Shown: positions 31,719-42,100 of the stretch, piece after piece
Position numbering within the stretch: the stretch's first letter is position 1
How the letters are laid out: each line of letters begins with the position of its first letter
Assembly (NCBI GenBank): GCA_001247695.2
Contig: LGRX02034662.1
Location: 1-64,000 of the forward strand
From: Cymbomonas tetramitiformis
Taxonomy: Eukaryota; Chlorophyta; Pyramimonadophyceae; Pyramimonadales; Pyramimonadaceae
Direction of reading: 5' to 3'
Length of the DNA: 64,000 nt
Notes under the pieces: model-generated
Told to the model about the DNA's origin: nothing
Seen by the model: the letters and a program-made list of their open reading frames with translations, nothing else
Database searches by the model: none
Translations under genes and position numbers: made by a program

Positions 31719-32958
31719 CACCACCACCACCACCGCTTCCACAAAATTTTTCTGCTTTGAGATTGTGACTCTTCCGACGAATTTGCGTGTGCTTCAGTTT
31801 TTCGAATGGAATTTGAACTCTCAAGTTGCTAGCGCGTTGCGTAACTTTGGGTCAGCACTGGCCAAGGAAAGTCGTTTGCGACTTCCTTCAGCGAGATAAC
31901 TTGTGGCTCTGTCAAAGTTCTTCTTCGAGTTACTTGTGAGACGTAATCTTTCTTCGCGGATTGCTTCATAATGGTTTCTTCGTGCAGCTGCGCGTGCTTT
32001 GCAGTCTTATCTGCTGTGAGTTCCTAGTGCGCACGCAGTTCTTCACTCGAATGTTCGCAATGGCGTTTGTTCCTCAGCAACAAAAGTTCTTAGAATTGTC
32101 GGATGCAACTTATACTCTCTTCGCGCCGTGATCTGTGATGGAAAATTTCGGCTCGCCATGGGAGGCCTCCTACTGTGGCACAGTGTGCCACAAATAAAGT
32201 AGCCCAGAGCTATCTTTCGTCTGGCGTTCGCTCTGCGCCTGGGACTCGCAAATTACCTTTACAATTTATGGCAATTTTTGCGGGTGCTGCTTAAATTCGA
32301 GTTTGGGAATGGTCAAAATTGTACTTCTGGCCGCTGGCCTTATGTTCGCGCTCTGACGCGCTGGTCAACAACTCATCGTTTTTCTTACTCGCTGGCAATT
32401 TTGCACGTTAATTCTTCTCGGGAATTGCGCCAATTGGTCAGTGTTTTCCGCGGAATCTTCGTCTACTCTCTGCTCTGCGATTGGAATGTGTGCGCAAAGT
32501 TCTTCTGTGGCTCGGAATTGGCTTGATGCAGCAACGGATTAGCGCTATTCCGCTGGCGTGCGTGTTCTTCGTCACGTGTCTTTGCAGCTGCGCGGGATTG
32601 CACAAATTTATGCTGAGGAATTCGAAAATGTTCTTTGAATTGGCAGATGCAGCTTACTTGTGTTGCCCTTAACGCGCTCCAGTGTTCTTAGCAGTGGCTA
32701 ACCCTAAGTGGTATCGCGCTGCAGCGTTGCCTTGACTTCCGTGGGCCGATCGTTGACCAATTTTCCTCAATTTGTTTTCGTCTTACCTCTTCGAGTTCGC
32801 TGGAAAACTTCAATTGGGATTTGGTAGCGGCAGTTGCTTATTTCCTGTTAAGCTTCTGCGTCTTCGCTCTTACACTATACGCCCGTACGGCGGAAGCGCT
32901 GGCAGATTTTTCGGAATCAGATTGCTGCGTTTCTCCACCATCTTAAGCAACTTTTTCA
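31719..32958 (+). other. Leader of element 2
   Basis: About 1.2 kb without a convincing ORF, starting with a (CAC)n run. Words such as GTTCTTC, TGCGTGTGCTT and GGAATTG recur, suggesting old internal duplications. No function can be assigned. Confidence 0.5.
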
Positions 32959-33488
32959 ATGTCCTCTTCACGGCGGGCTTCTTCGCTGTATGTTCCGCCT
33001 CAGCGGCGCTCGGGGGTGGCGGAGGCTGCTTCTGGGCCCTCCGGGCTCTCTAGCTCGGCCCGGGTGTTTCAGCTCCGGGATGGGCTTGGGGCTTTGGGGC
33101 CCACCCCGTACTTTGTCCCGGAATGGGAGGCGCCAGCCGGGGCGCGGCGGGGCAGCAGGGGGGGGGAGCAGTACAACGCTCTCTGGAGGGCGAATACGCG
33201 CTTTTGGCGAGCGCGCCTCTACCTCAAGAGGAACGTCGCACCCAAGCATCGCTGCCTGCCACGCCCACGAACTTCCCCAACGGCTCGCGTGACTCTCCTG
33301 AGCTGGTATCTGCCACTGTACGTATGGTTGAGTGTTACTCTACACCCCACCAGCGCGCAGGGGGTGCAGGTGCCTCAGGTCTACAACGTAGCCAACCAGC
33401 TCTCGAGGAGCTCAACACGGTCGCTATAGCCACCGCTCATAATTTGAGATCATCTCCTCATAGCGAAGCTGTAGTTGACCGCTCATAA
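32959..33488 (+). CDS. Element 2 gag, N-terminal fragments
   Basis: Two overlapping frames look coding. The first starts at ATG 32959 (MSSSRRASSLYVPPQRRSG) and contains PTPYFVPEWEAPAGARR and NALWRANTRFWRARLYL. The second runs to 33488 and includes SAPLPQEERRTQASLP, FPNGSRDSPELVSATVR and NTVAIATAHNLRSSPHS. A run of eight or nine G at 33157-33165 is a likely site of the change between them. The second frame would pass straight into the main gag if one copy of the 46-bp duplication at 33433-33524 were absent. No domain is recognised. Confidence 0.5.
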
Positions 33489-33524
33489 TTTGAGATCATC
33501 TCCTCATAGCGAAGCTGTAGTTGA
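33433..33524 (+). repeat. 46-bp tandem duplication breaking gag
   Basis: CCGCTCATAATTTGAGATCA and the bases after it repeat exactly at 33433 and 33479. Forty-six is not a multiple of three, so the duplication shifts the frame of gag. Its two copies look identical, which suggests a recent event. Confidence 0.9.
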
Positions 33525-36500
33525 CCATTTGCCTCTAGCACCAGAGCACCACGTTGGAAACCTGACTCATGAGGGCAACATATTTACGCCTAGGCGTGAA
33601 AGTGCACCTCCAAGTGGCGAGCGCGGGTTGTCAAGCGTGAACGAGTGGAGCGTCAGGCTGGCACGCCAAGCTGTAGCGGTGGATATTCTAGCTGTATGTG
33701 CGTTGCGTAATTGGTGGAGTACTTGGACAGCACGAGTGCTCAGCGGGCGTGTTTCATCTGCACTTACGACATGGCGCCTACGTGCCCGACTCGCACGCAT
33801 GCGTGTTTCCCTTACAGCATGGCACGAGCGAGCTCACCGCAAGAATCAGGTCCAACGCAAAAAGCAAGATTTTGCTGGACACGCAAGTTCACGATTGGCG
33901 TCCCGGCTCTTGAGGGCATGGCGAGAAGAACAACGTCGTGTAAAAGAGATCACCCTCGAAATCACGATGTGCAACATCGCCCGGTCCGAGTTCTACGTGA
34001 GGAAGTGTATGAAAGCGTGGAAGGCTACCGTGGACTTCGCTTCCAAGTGCACCACCTTTGCGGGCCAGCGTGAACAACATGTGAAGCGCGAAGTCCTCCA
34101 CGAGTGGTCAGCTCTGACGGACACGCCTGACGTGACCCCGAAGCAATGGGCGACCTTGCGTAGACATCTTCGCCGCCTGTGTGGCCAAGAAGACTCCATT
34201 GTTGCAATCACATGGGAGGTGCAGCTGAGAACGAAGAGTGGAGAGCAACGCGTGATCCCATCTCGTGGACTCCTTCTGTCGCATGTTACCTCAGCAAGCC
34301 ACCATTGTCATCACCTCCACTCTGCACGACCACTCGTCACGACCATCCCAGCCAACCGGCCTGCAAGGCTGGTGCGGTTGGGAGTGAGCGTCGAGGAGGT
34401 GATAAAGACTCTAAGGCGTACAACCACTTTGGGAGCAAGTGTTCAACAACATGGCGTACAATCTGTACCTAGCCGCAACCCCTATGGCGTCTTGTCGTCT
34501 GAAGATGACTCCACGATCGATGAGGAAGACGTTCATTCCGCTGACTCCGCCCCACAACCACCTCGATCAAAAGCTTCATCCGCCCCACGACCCACACAAC
34601 GAGAACGTGCTGTACGTGTCCAGGCTTTGACGGAGTTAGCCCACAAGAAGGAGGTGGCGAAGCAGGAGCGGAAGCGGCAGAAGTTGGCCAAGCGCAAGCT
34701 CGCCAAGGCTCGACGTCGCAGTGACGAAGGTAAACTGATGTACGACTCCACCTCTACGTCCAGTGAGGAGAAGTCCACACTTTCATCGTGTCAAACATCT
34801 TCTACTGAAGCGCTCTCCTCTGACGCCTCGCACACCTCTTCATCTAGGAGCTCTCGGCAAAAGGGTGGACGCCAACGGCGGCGCCAAGCTCAAGCCACGC
34901 GACACGAGCGGCAACTACGAGAGCTGCAAGAGGAGTCCGAACGAGTCGCGTTAGATGCGGCCACTGCGCACCAAGCGCAGCTCACAGCGTTGCGCATGGA
35001 CATGCACAATGCCGTGGAGGAAGCAACTCGGATGCAGCAGGAGCTCCGCACCAAGGTGTGCCAAGAAGCGCGACAAGCCGCTCTCGAATCGGCTGAGGAG
35101 CAGATAGCGCGCATGCAGCATGCCGCGGACGCTGTCTCACATCAGCATGAACAAGCGGTAGCATCGCAGGCGGAGGAAGCTGCACGTCATCATCAACAAC
35201 TTCGAGAAATGCAGCGCGCCGCGGAAGAGCAACGCCAACAACTTGACCAAGCAGCTCGAGATCAACGACTGCTGGAGCAACAAGTGGCGGAGAGCAAGAT
35301 GGTGGTGCAGGCCGCACTTGAAGCCGCTGACGGACGAGCGCACTCACGGCCAGGGCAACCACCTAATACCCCCGCGAGCTATGCGACCGTCACAAGTGAC
35401 GCTCAAGAAGCTGAACACGAGGCTCTGATGGTGCCCCCGTCGGCCACGACTGTTGACGTACGGGGCCACAAAGGCGTGACGTTCGAGGAGGACGCCTCCA
35501 CGCGTGCATCTTCCCCCACGAGTGTGCATGACCGCCTGGCCAAGGTGGACTGGCGATCCATAAGCGCGCCCGCTGCCGTTGCCATCCGGGCGCGTGTGGA
35601 GGAGCGGTTAGATGGCCACGCGGGCAACCTCGAGGCGGAACGTATGTTCTTCGATGTGGCGAGAAAGTACCGAGACCATGACTTGGCGTCAGGGAGCGGG
35701 CCACCGATCTCGGAGGCACCGGCTTCCCAACTCCCTCGACCACCTCACTTGGGCACAGCAGTGATCCAGAGCGTGCACGACGAGGTCGCGTCCAGCACCA
35801 CCAACATCCCATGCTCAAGATGTTCTCGCAGCCCGCAACCTCCGGTAGCCATCTGGAGTTGTGACGTGATGACGCTGTCAAACATGTCTGTCGCCGCTCA
35901 ACTTGTGCCCTTGTGCATCTATTGCACACGAGGAGTTTGGCCGGGTGCATTCGATCAATTCCCCACAGTGAGCCCGAAGCCGCTGTCCACGATCGTGGGC
36001 GAAGGTGGCGGAGGCGACGGCGGAGGCGATGACGACGATGACGACCAAGGGGGACCTGGTGGGCACCAAGGGGGGGGGAATGGGCCGCCTAACGAGCCTA
36101 ACCCTGACGAACATGGCGACCGCCCCTCACGAGACCCTGGAGGGTCCAACGCGCGTCGTGGCGGCAGCGGAGGGGGAGGAGATGACGACCCTGATGACGA
36201 GACGTTCTATAGCTTTGGCTCTAGCAGAAGGTCCTCGTACAACGACGGCAGGCAGCAACGAGAGGAGTACACGAGGCACTCGTATGCCCTCAAGGCCGCG
36301 AAGGACATCATGTCCTTGTACTCAGCACCGCTGGAGGGGTCCACGAACCCCTTCGGCCCGCTGCTGCGGTTCGTAGACGAGTTCGACAGGTGCTTAGCCC
36401 TTCCAGTGGTGCTCCTCGCGATGAACACCCCGTGCAACGTGCCCAACGGAGCGTTCGAGCTCGGAGAGCCGATTCTCTCGGTGCATATCTTGTTGAAGGA

Positions 36501-37335
36501 GATCACCCAGCATTGCTTCCCTACGCCTAGCTCCGAAGGAACGGAGCTGCGAGGGGTTCTCCTGGATGCCGAGGCGGACAAGTCGTTGAACCTTGAGAAG
36601 GTCATTGTGCCGCTGGCGAAGCTGATCGTGCCGCTGAAGAGTGAAATGGCCACCTTGGGCTCGTTCCTACGCCGAGTACGCCAAACTCAAGGACGCATGG
36701 CGACACCGCGCAAAGTGCGCGAGTTTTGGGATGGACTGCATCTAGCCCATCGCGTAGTGACCATGTTGGCGACACACGAGCTCACCACACCGGTTCCGGA
36801 ATCCGACCTCCTGGACGTCTTCCTCTCGGGCTTATCCGCGGAGGTACGGAAGGAGGCGTTCGAGATTGCCGAGCGGAAGGGGACCCCCTTGATCCTCCTC
36901 GACCGCGCCCTTCCAGCCAGTCGACGCCTAGCGCTGGAATACGCCATTGAGGCGGAGTTGCATTTGAACAACGCGACGAGTAGGAGAGCGCCAGTGCAGC
37001 TACTGGCAGCGGTGGAGGTCTCGGAGGAGCTACTAGCTCTAGCCGAAGATCGTCCCGCGGGTGCAACTCCTACTGGGCAACGTCTGGGCTCCCCGGAGTA
37101 CACTGGTTGCAGGTTGTGCCAAAGCAAAGAGCACTATGCTCGAGAGTGCCCACAGGCTGCTCTTCGTAAGAAGGAGTGGGCCAAAGCACTTCTGGCTGAA
37201 ACTTTGGACATGGTCATGCACGAAGTGGAAACGGATGAATACTGCGACGTGCTCAACGCGGTGTTGCCAAAGGAACTAATGGATTTTGCCGCGGAGGACT
37301 CCCTCGAGCTCGGAGTACCCTCCAAGTCCCAATGA
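33475..37335 (+). CDS. Element 2 gag
   Basis: 1,286 codons, very long for gag. Residues about 80-215 hold repeated Trp-containing helices (STW, TTW, TAW, RAW, KAW, HEW), three of them spaced 33 residues apart, like Sfi1/centrin-binding repeats. Residues about 375-620 are Arg/Glu/Gln-rich and strongly coiled-coil (EEQIARMQHAADAVSHQHEQ). Near 779-815 lie CSRC and CIYC, matching the CxxC pair in element 1. A Gly/Asp tract follows, then a helical capsid-like part (36230-36970) and one CCHC knuckle, CRLCQSKEHYAREC, near residue 1211. The stop TGA overlaps the next start as ATGA at 37332-37335. The listed start is only the first ATG after the 46-bp duplication; the true N terminus is upstream. Confidence 0.85.
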   Translation: MTAHNLRSSPHSEAVVDHLPLAPEHHVGNLTHEGNIFTPRRESAPPSGERGLSSVNEWSVRLARQAVAVDILAVCALRNWWSTWTARVLSGRVSSALTTWRLRARLARMRVSLTAWHERAHRKNQVQRKKQDFAGHASSRLASRLLRAWREEQRRVKEITLEITMCNIARSEFYVRKCMKAWKATVDFASKCTTFAGQREQHVKREVLHEWSALTDTPDVTPKQWATLRRHLRRLCGQEDSIVAITWEVQLRTKSGEQRVIPSRGLLLSHVTSASHHCHHLHSARPLVTTIPANRPARLVRLGVSVEEVIKTLRRTTTLGASVQQHGVQSVPSRNPYGVLSSEDDSTIDEEDVHSADSAPQPPRSKASSAPRPTQRERAVRVQALTELAHKKEVAKQERKRQKLAKRKLAKARRRSDEGKLMYDSTSTSSEEKSTLSSCQTSSTEALSSDASHTSSSRSSRQKGGRQRRRQAQATRHERQLRELQEESERVALDAATAHQAQLTALRMDMHNAVEEATRMQQELRTKVCQEARQAALESAEEQIARMQHAADAVSHQHEQAVASQAEEAARHHQQLREMQRAAEEQRQQLDQAARDQRLLEQQVAESKMVVQAALEAADGRAHSRPGQPPNTPASYATVTSDAQEAEHEALMVPPSATTVDVRGHKGVTFEEDASTRASSPTSVHDRLAKVDWRSISAPAAVAIRARVEERLDGHAGNLEAERMFFDVARKYRDHDLASGSGPPISEAPASQLPRPPHLGTAVIQSVHDEVASSTTNIPCSRCSRSPQPPVAIWSCDVMTLSNMSVAAQLVPLCIYCTRGVWPGAFDQFPTVSPKPLSTIVGEGGGGDGGGDDDDDDQGGPGGHQGGGNGPPNEPNPDEHGDRPSRDPGGSNARRGGSGGGGDDDPDDETFYSFGSSRRSSYNDGRQQREEYTRHSYALKAAKDIMSLYSAPLEGSTNPFGPLLRFVDEFDRCLALPVVLLAMNTPCNVPNGAFELGEPILSVHILLKEITQHCFPTPSSEGTELRGVLLDAEADKSLNLEKVIVPLAKLIVPLKSEMATLGSFLRRVRQTQGRMATPRKVREFWDGLHLAHRVVTMLATHELTTPVPESDLLDVFLSGLSAEVRKEAFEIAERKGTPLILLDRALPASRRLALEYAIEAELHLNNATSRRAPVQLLAAVEVSEELLALAEDRPAGATPTGQRLGSPEYTGCRLCQSKEHYARECPQAALRKKEWAKALLAETLDMVMHEVETDEYCDVLNAVLPKELMDFAAEDSLELGVPSKSQ

Positions 37336-39149
37336 GCTCGGGCTGTGGAACCCCGCATCCCCGCGATGAGCCCCCCTCCTACCTCTCGGCGCAGCAGTTG
37401 CGGGAGAAGTGGAGAAGAGCCCGTCGACGTCAAAGGCGGAGTGCTCCTTGCACAGGATACCTAGACTCCGATAAGCTCAACATGCTACCCTCGCGGGCGA
37501 TGACTAGCCCTCCTCCCGCGCCGGAGCGTCAAGTGGTCGAAGCTCGCCTTCGCAAGGAAGCCAAGTCTCCAGTGTGTACGAGCGAGGACCTCTCAGACGA
37601 CTCCCAGCACGTTGAGAAACGGCACCGACGTACCCTGAAGGTGACCGAGGGCTACCGCGTGCACTTGGAGCCAACGGGCCAACCATTGCAAGGTTGGCAA
37701 TTTCGAGCTGTCCGAGGGCAAGGGACGAGCGCTTTACGCTCCAAAGTGGGCACACGGGGCTTGAGGTCCTCCATCAAGGCTCTGGAAACGGACCTTGCAC
37801 CGCCCCGTACACCTCCGCGGAGCACGAGCCCACCGCTTTGGAGAGCCGGGCATCGACGCAGCAGCCGAGGACCCACGCGGTCACCAACGCACAGCGCGGT
37901 TACCGCCAACAAGCGAGAAGCTCGAGCTCGATCACCCTTACCCGCAGCCCTTAACAAACTTAAAAGGCTGCAAGAATACCGACGACGACGTCAAGACATC
38001 CAGCTTGGGCGTCGACCTCGTACGCCCTCACCTAACGACAACACGACTGTCGAGGCAACCTCAACCACACGGAGTGACCGCCCCCGACCATGGCTGTCAC
38101 CGACCCATGCAGCTCGAGCTGAAGGAGCACCAAGGAGGAGGTGGCTCAGTGGGCTGGAGAAGGTTCGCCAACGAGAGAAGCTTAAGCGGGATTATGCCAG
38201 TGGCCTCCCATATTTGGAGCGGGACTCTCCTATAGACGAAGAGCTACTGCACATCTTAGCCAAGGAACAAGCGCAAGAGGAAGTAGAAGACGGACTCCTC
38301 CAGTACGCAAGTGACTTGGCGACGAATGATATGGCGCGAGCAGCGAAGGACAAGGTCATCCAAGTGGCCTTGTACCCACCTGATCACCCACCCAGGGACC
38401 TGGTGCAGACAGCCACCGCTCAAGGGCTCTTGGCCGATGCAGGCACCTACGAGTTACCATGGGACTCTGACATGGACGACCCTCCTGACCTAGGCGACCC
38501 TCATGCCAAGGACGACCCCTTCGTATGCCAGCTCAACAGCATCATCGACAGTGGGGACATGAGCCCTGGCTGGAGTGATCTCTTGGCGGCTGTATCAACA
38601 TCGCGAGCGCCACCTCGACAGATCAACAATTCCAAGGCCCCCACCTTGTTGTTGTTCTGGGCGTACGTGAACGGTCGTCGCGTAAAGGTGCTGGTGGACA
38701 GTGGGTGCTCCACCAACATTATCTCGGACAAGACTGTACGCAGCATTCCCTCCCTGACGCCTCGACCTCACGAAAACCCCATGCGAGTGCGAGTAGCTGA
38801 CGGCGCGTCGTACGATGTCAACACGTGCGTCCGTCCTCGACTGCAAGCAGAGACCACCAAGGGGTTGTACGTCAAGCAATTGGAGCTCAGAGTGATGCCC
38901 ATTGATCTTTGCGTGGATATTATCCTTGGAGGACCTTGGCTAGCCTCCCACTCCCCAGTCACCCTGGATTACTCCCGATGGGGTTCCATCCGGTTTGGTT
39001 CTGGAAGCAAGAGAGTGGTCATTACAGGCTGCTCTCCGGGAACGCCAGACCCCTCAAGACCCAAGGATAAGGCCATGGCGCTGGTACAAGCAAGGCGTCT
39101 TGTTGGACCCCAAAAGGGTACGCAAGGACCTTCGAGCCCTCCAATCTAA
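37332..39149 (+). CDS. Element 2 pol: basic region and aspartic protease
   Basis: 605 codons, starting in the ATGA overlap with gag; this could be reinitiation or a -1 shift. The first 300 residues are basic and Pro/Ser-rich (LREKWRRARRRQRR), comparable to the basic N terminus in element 1. The protease has the active site VLVDSGCSTNII near residue 455 and the second-strand motif IILGGPWL, and acts on the polyproteins. The frame should continue into RT, but at about 39110 (CCCCAAAAGGG) the coding signal moves to the next frame, so the last residues before the stop at 39149 are a shadow. Confidence 0.88.
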   Translation: MSSGCGTPHPRDEPPSYLSAQQLREKWRRARRRQRRSAPCTGYLDSDKLNMLPSRAMTSPPPAPERQVVEARLRKEAKSPVCTSEDLSDDSQHVEKRHRRTLKVTEGYRVHLEPTGQPLQGWQFRAVRGQGTSALRSKVGTRGLRSSIKALETDLAPPRTPPRSTSPPLWRAGHRRSSRGPTRSPTHSAVTANKREARARSPLPAALNKLKRLQEYRRRRQDIQLGRRPRTPSPNDNTTVEATSTTRSDRPRPWLSPTHAARAEGAPRRRWLSGLEKVRQREKLKRDYASGLPYLERDSPIDEELLHILAKEQAQEEVEDGLLQYASDLATNDMARAAKDKVIQVALYPPDHPPRDLVQTATAQGLLADAGTYELPWDSDMDDPPDLGDPHAKDDPFVCQLNSIIDSGDMSPGWSDLLAAVSTSRAPPRQINNSKAPTLLLFWAYVNGRRVKVLVDSGCSTNIISDKTVRSIPSLTPRPHENPMRVRVADGASYDVNTCVRPRLQAETTKGLYVKQLELRVMPIDLCVDIILGGPWLASHSPVTLDYSRWGSIRFGSGSKRVVITGCSPGTPDPSRPKDKAMALVQARRLVGPQKGTQGPSSPPI

Positions 39150-42100
39150 GGATGAGTGTGCCTTCGTGGTGTACCTAGCACCCGACGGCACCTTCGGGGC
39201 GGTCGCCTGTAACGAAGAGGCCGACGCCGAGACCAACGCCAAGCCCAGGGACGCTTCGTCCGAGCGTCGCGCCACGCCTAGCTCTGAGCAGCAAGACGCC
39301 CAAGTCGCGGGCGCCATGGACTCCTCCCAAGCGGATCTGGGTGAGACGGACGCGCCTGCGCTGATGTCCGCGTCAGACACTGACTCCGAAGCCGAGGACG
39401 CTCTACTCCTCCGGGAATCTGTGCGGCCCAGCCCAGGCACCAGTGACGAGGACCACTTGGATAAGGTGTACGCAACAGTGGAGTCCACCCGCCCACAAAA
39501 CTTTGACGTGGTCGCGCTGGAGGGTGCTGTTGGCCCCCCGGCGGACAATGCGCCATCCAACAACCTACATCTGGGGTTCTTCCAGAGCAAGCGCGAAGCT
39601 TTGGGAGCATTTGCTTTATTACCTGAGCACGTACGTGCCCAAGCAATCGACGACCACGCGCAAGGGAAACCACCCACCTGGCATGCCGAAGCCGCAGCCG
39701 CGCTGGAGCAGGGAAGGCGCTTACTCCGCGAACGTCGGCCGCGACGCAAGCGTGTGCGCTGGAGCGACGAGAAGCCCCATACTGAAGGTTTATCTCAAGA
39801 GCAGGCCGCTCCAGTGGCCGAGGAACCACCGTCACCGCCGCCCAAGCCCCATGCCATGGAAGCGGAGGAGCCGGACGAGATTGACGAGACAGTGTCCCCG
39901 GAGATATGGCAACAGCTGCGCGACCTTGAGGAGGAGTTCAGGGACGTCATATGTACGGAGCTGCCTGACTCCGTCCAAAGCCGCGACTACAAGAACAACA
40001 TTCGCTTGCGATCCGACTGGAGTGGGCAGCCGCTACATCGGCGTAACTACAAGTTGTCGCAAGAGGAGCTTCGGCAACTTCGTGCACAACTTGACGAGCT
40101 GTTGGCCAAGGGGTACATCCGTCCATCGGCGTCTCCCTGGGGTTGTCCGGTACTTATGGTGCCGAAGCCGAGCAACCCTAAGGAGTTGCGCTTGGTTATC
40201 GACTACAGGTCGATAAATGAGATCACGGTCAAGGACAAGTACCCTCTTCCTGACGTACAAACCCTCCTCGATGACCTACAAGGAGCAACCGTCTTCTCCA
40301 CTGCAGACGCCTTGTGGGGATTCTGGCAAGTTCCCATGGAACAGGAGGACATCGAGAAGACAGCCATGACCACCCACTTCGGAGCTTATGAGTGGCTGGT
40401 CATGCCTATGGGACTGAGCAACTCACCGAGCACGTGGCAAAGAATGATGACGCAGTACCTCGGACACCTACCCTTCTGCAGAGTGTTCGTGGACGACATC
40501 ATGATTTTCAGTGACACACCTGAGCAGCATGTCGGCCATGTACGAGCTGTATTAGCTGCCTGTCGCCAGCACAAAGTATACCTCAAGCGAAGCAAGTTGA
40601 AGTTGTGCATGCGAGCAGTACGCTTCCTTGGCCATGTGTGCAGTAAGGAAGGTTGTCGCCCCCAACGCGACAAAGTTGCCTCGGTTCGCGACTGGCCGGA
40701 GCTCGAGACTGTCACCCACGTGCGCCAATTCCTTGGAATGTGTGGCTTTTACCGGCGGTACATCCAGTCCTTCGCTCACATTGCCCACCCTCTCACTCGC
40801 CTCACGAAGATGGGAGTGCCATGGACTTGGGGCAAGGAGGAGAAAGAAGCCTTCCAACGATTGAAGTCAGCATTGATTTCAGCACCAATCCTCGCCCTAC
40901 CGGACCAGCGCTCAGCAGCCGATGGGTCTCGCCCATTTTGCGTGCAGACCGACGCGAGTGCGGTCGCACTAGGAGGCGTGCTGATGCAAGACCTGGGACG
41001 AGGTCTTCAGCCGTTGGCCTTCGAGAGCAGGCAATTCTCCTCGGCCGAGCAGAACTACCACGCTGGGGAGCGGGAGCTGTGCGCCATCCACCACTGCACC
41101 ACAGTGACGTGGAGGCATTACCTTATATTCACCGACTTCAAACTCATGGGTGACCACAAACCCTTGCAGTGGCTCTTCGCGCCGGCTCGGGAGCTGAGTC
41201 GACGCCAGGCACGCTGGTATGAAGACTTGGTGGAAGTGGGCGTGCACCAAATGGAGCACGTACCTGGCCGATGCCTAGTAGTTCCGGACGCCCAATCCAG
41301 ACGACCAGACTACAAGCAGTCATCCGCCAGGGAGGGGCTCAAGGAGAAGGGCGTGGTCGACCGGGACACAGACGAGCCTCGTCAGAGTGTGCCAAGGGAG
41401 TCGGCTGAGAGCTCAACCCCCGCCGATCCCACCTCAGTATTCGGTGCAATCGACGAGGACGACACCGACGAAGAGCCGTCCGAGGAGCCCGCTAAAGTCA
41501 AGACCCTTGAAGACCCCATCTCGGTGCTCGACTCCACGTTTGATTACTCCGACTCTGAAGACGAGTCTGTACCTCCGGTCAGCCCCCCGTTGGTCGTTGG
41601 GGAGCTCACTCATCTGAATGGGCTCACCTGGGTGGAAACCCCCGACCTGTGGGAAGACGCAGCTGCGACGTTGCACACTGCGGAGCGCGCCTTGCATGAA
41701 GCCACCCTTGCGGGCGTCACTACTCGCTCTCGCTCGCAACCGGAGCAAGCCCCCTCTCCAGCCCCCTCAACTCCCCTTAGTCCTTCCCCTCCCAGCAAAC
41801 AAAGTTCCCCTCCCGCGTCAAGCTCCCACTACGATAACGTGGTAGACCGGCAGGACTGGAAACTGGTAAAGGAGAAGTTCGAAGAGATCTCAGCGCAGTA
41901 CGGCCCGTTCGACGTGGACGCGTGTTGTGACTCCATGGGCGTCAACCGCCAGGTGGACACCTATTGGACGGAGTGCCTCAAGCAGCAATGGCGGGGAAAG
42001 CACGTCTGGTGCAACCCCCCCTACACCAAGGATAGCAACCTCATTGAGAGGATCCTACGCCACTTTATGGCTGAGTGGCGCGCCGACCCAGAAAACACGT

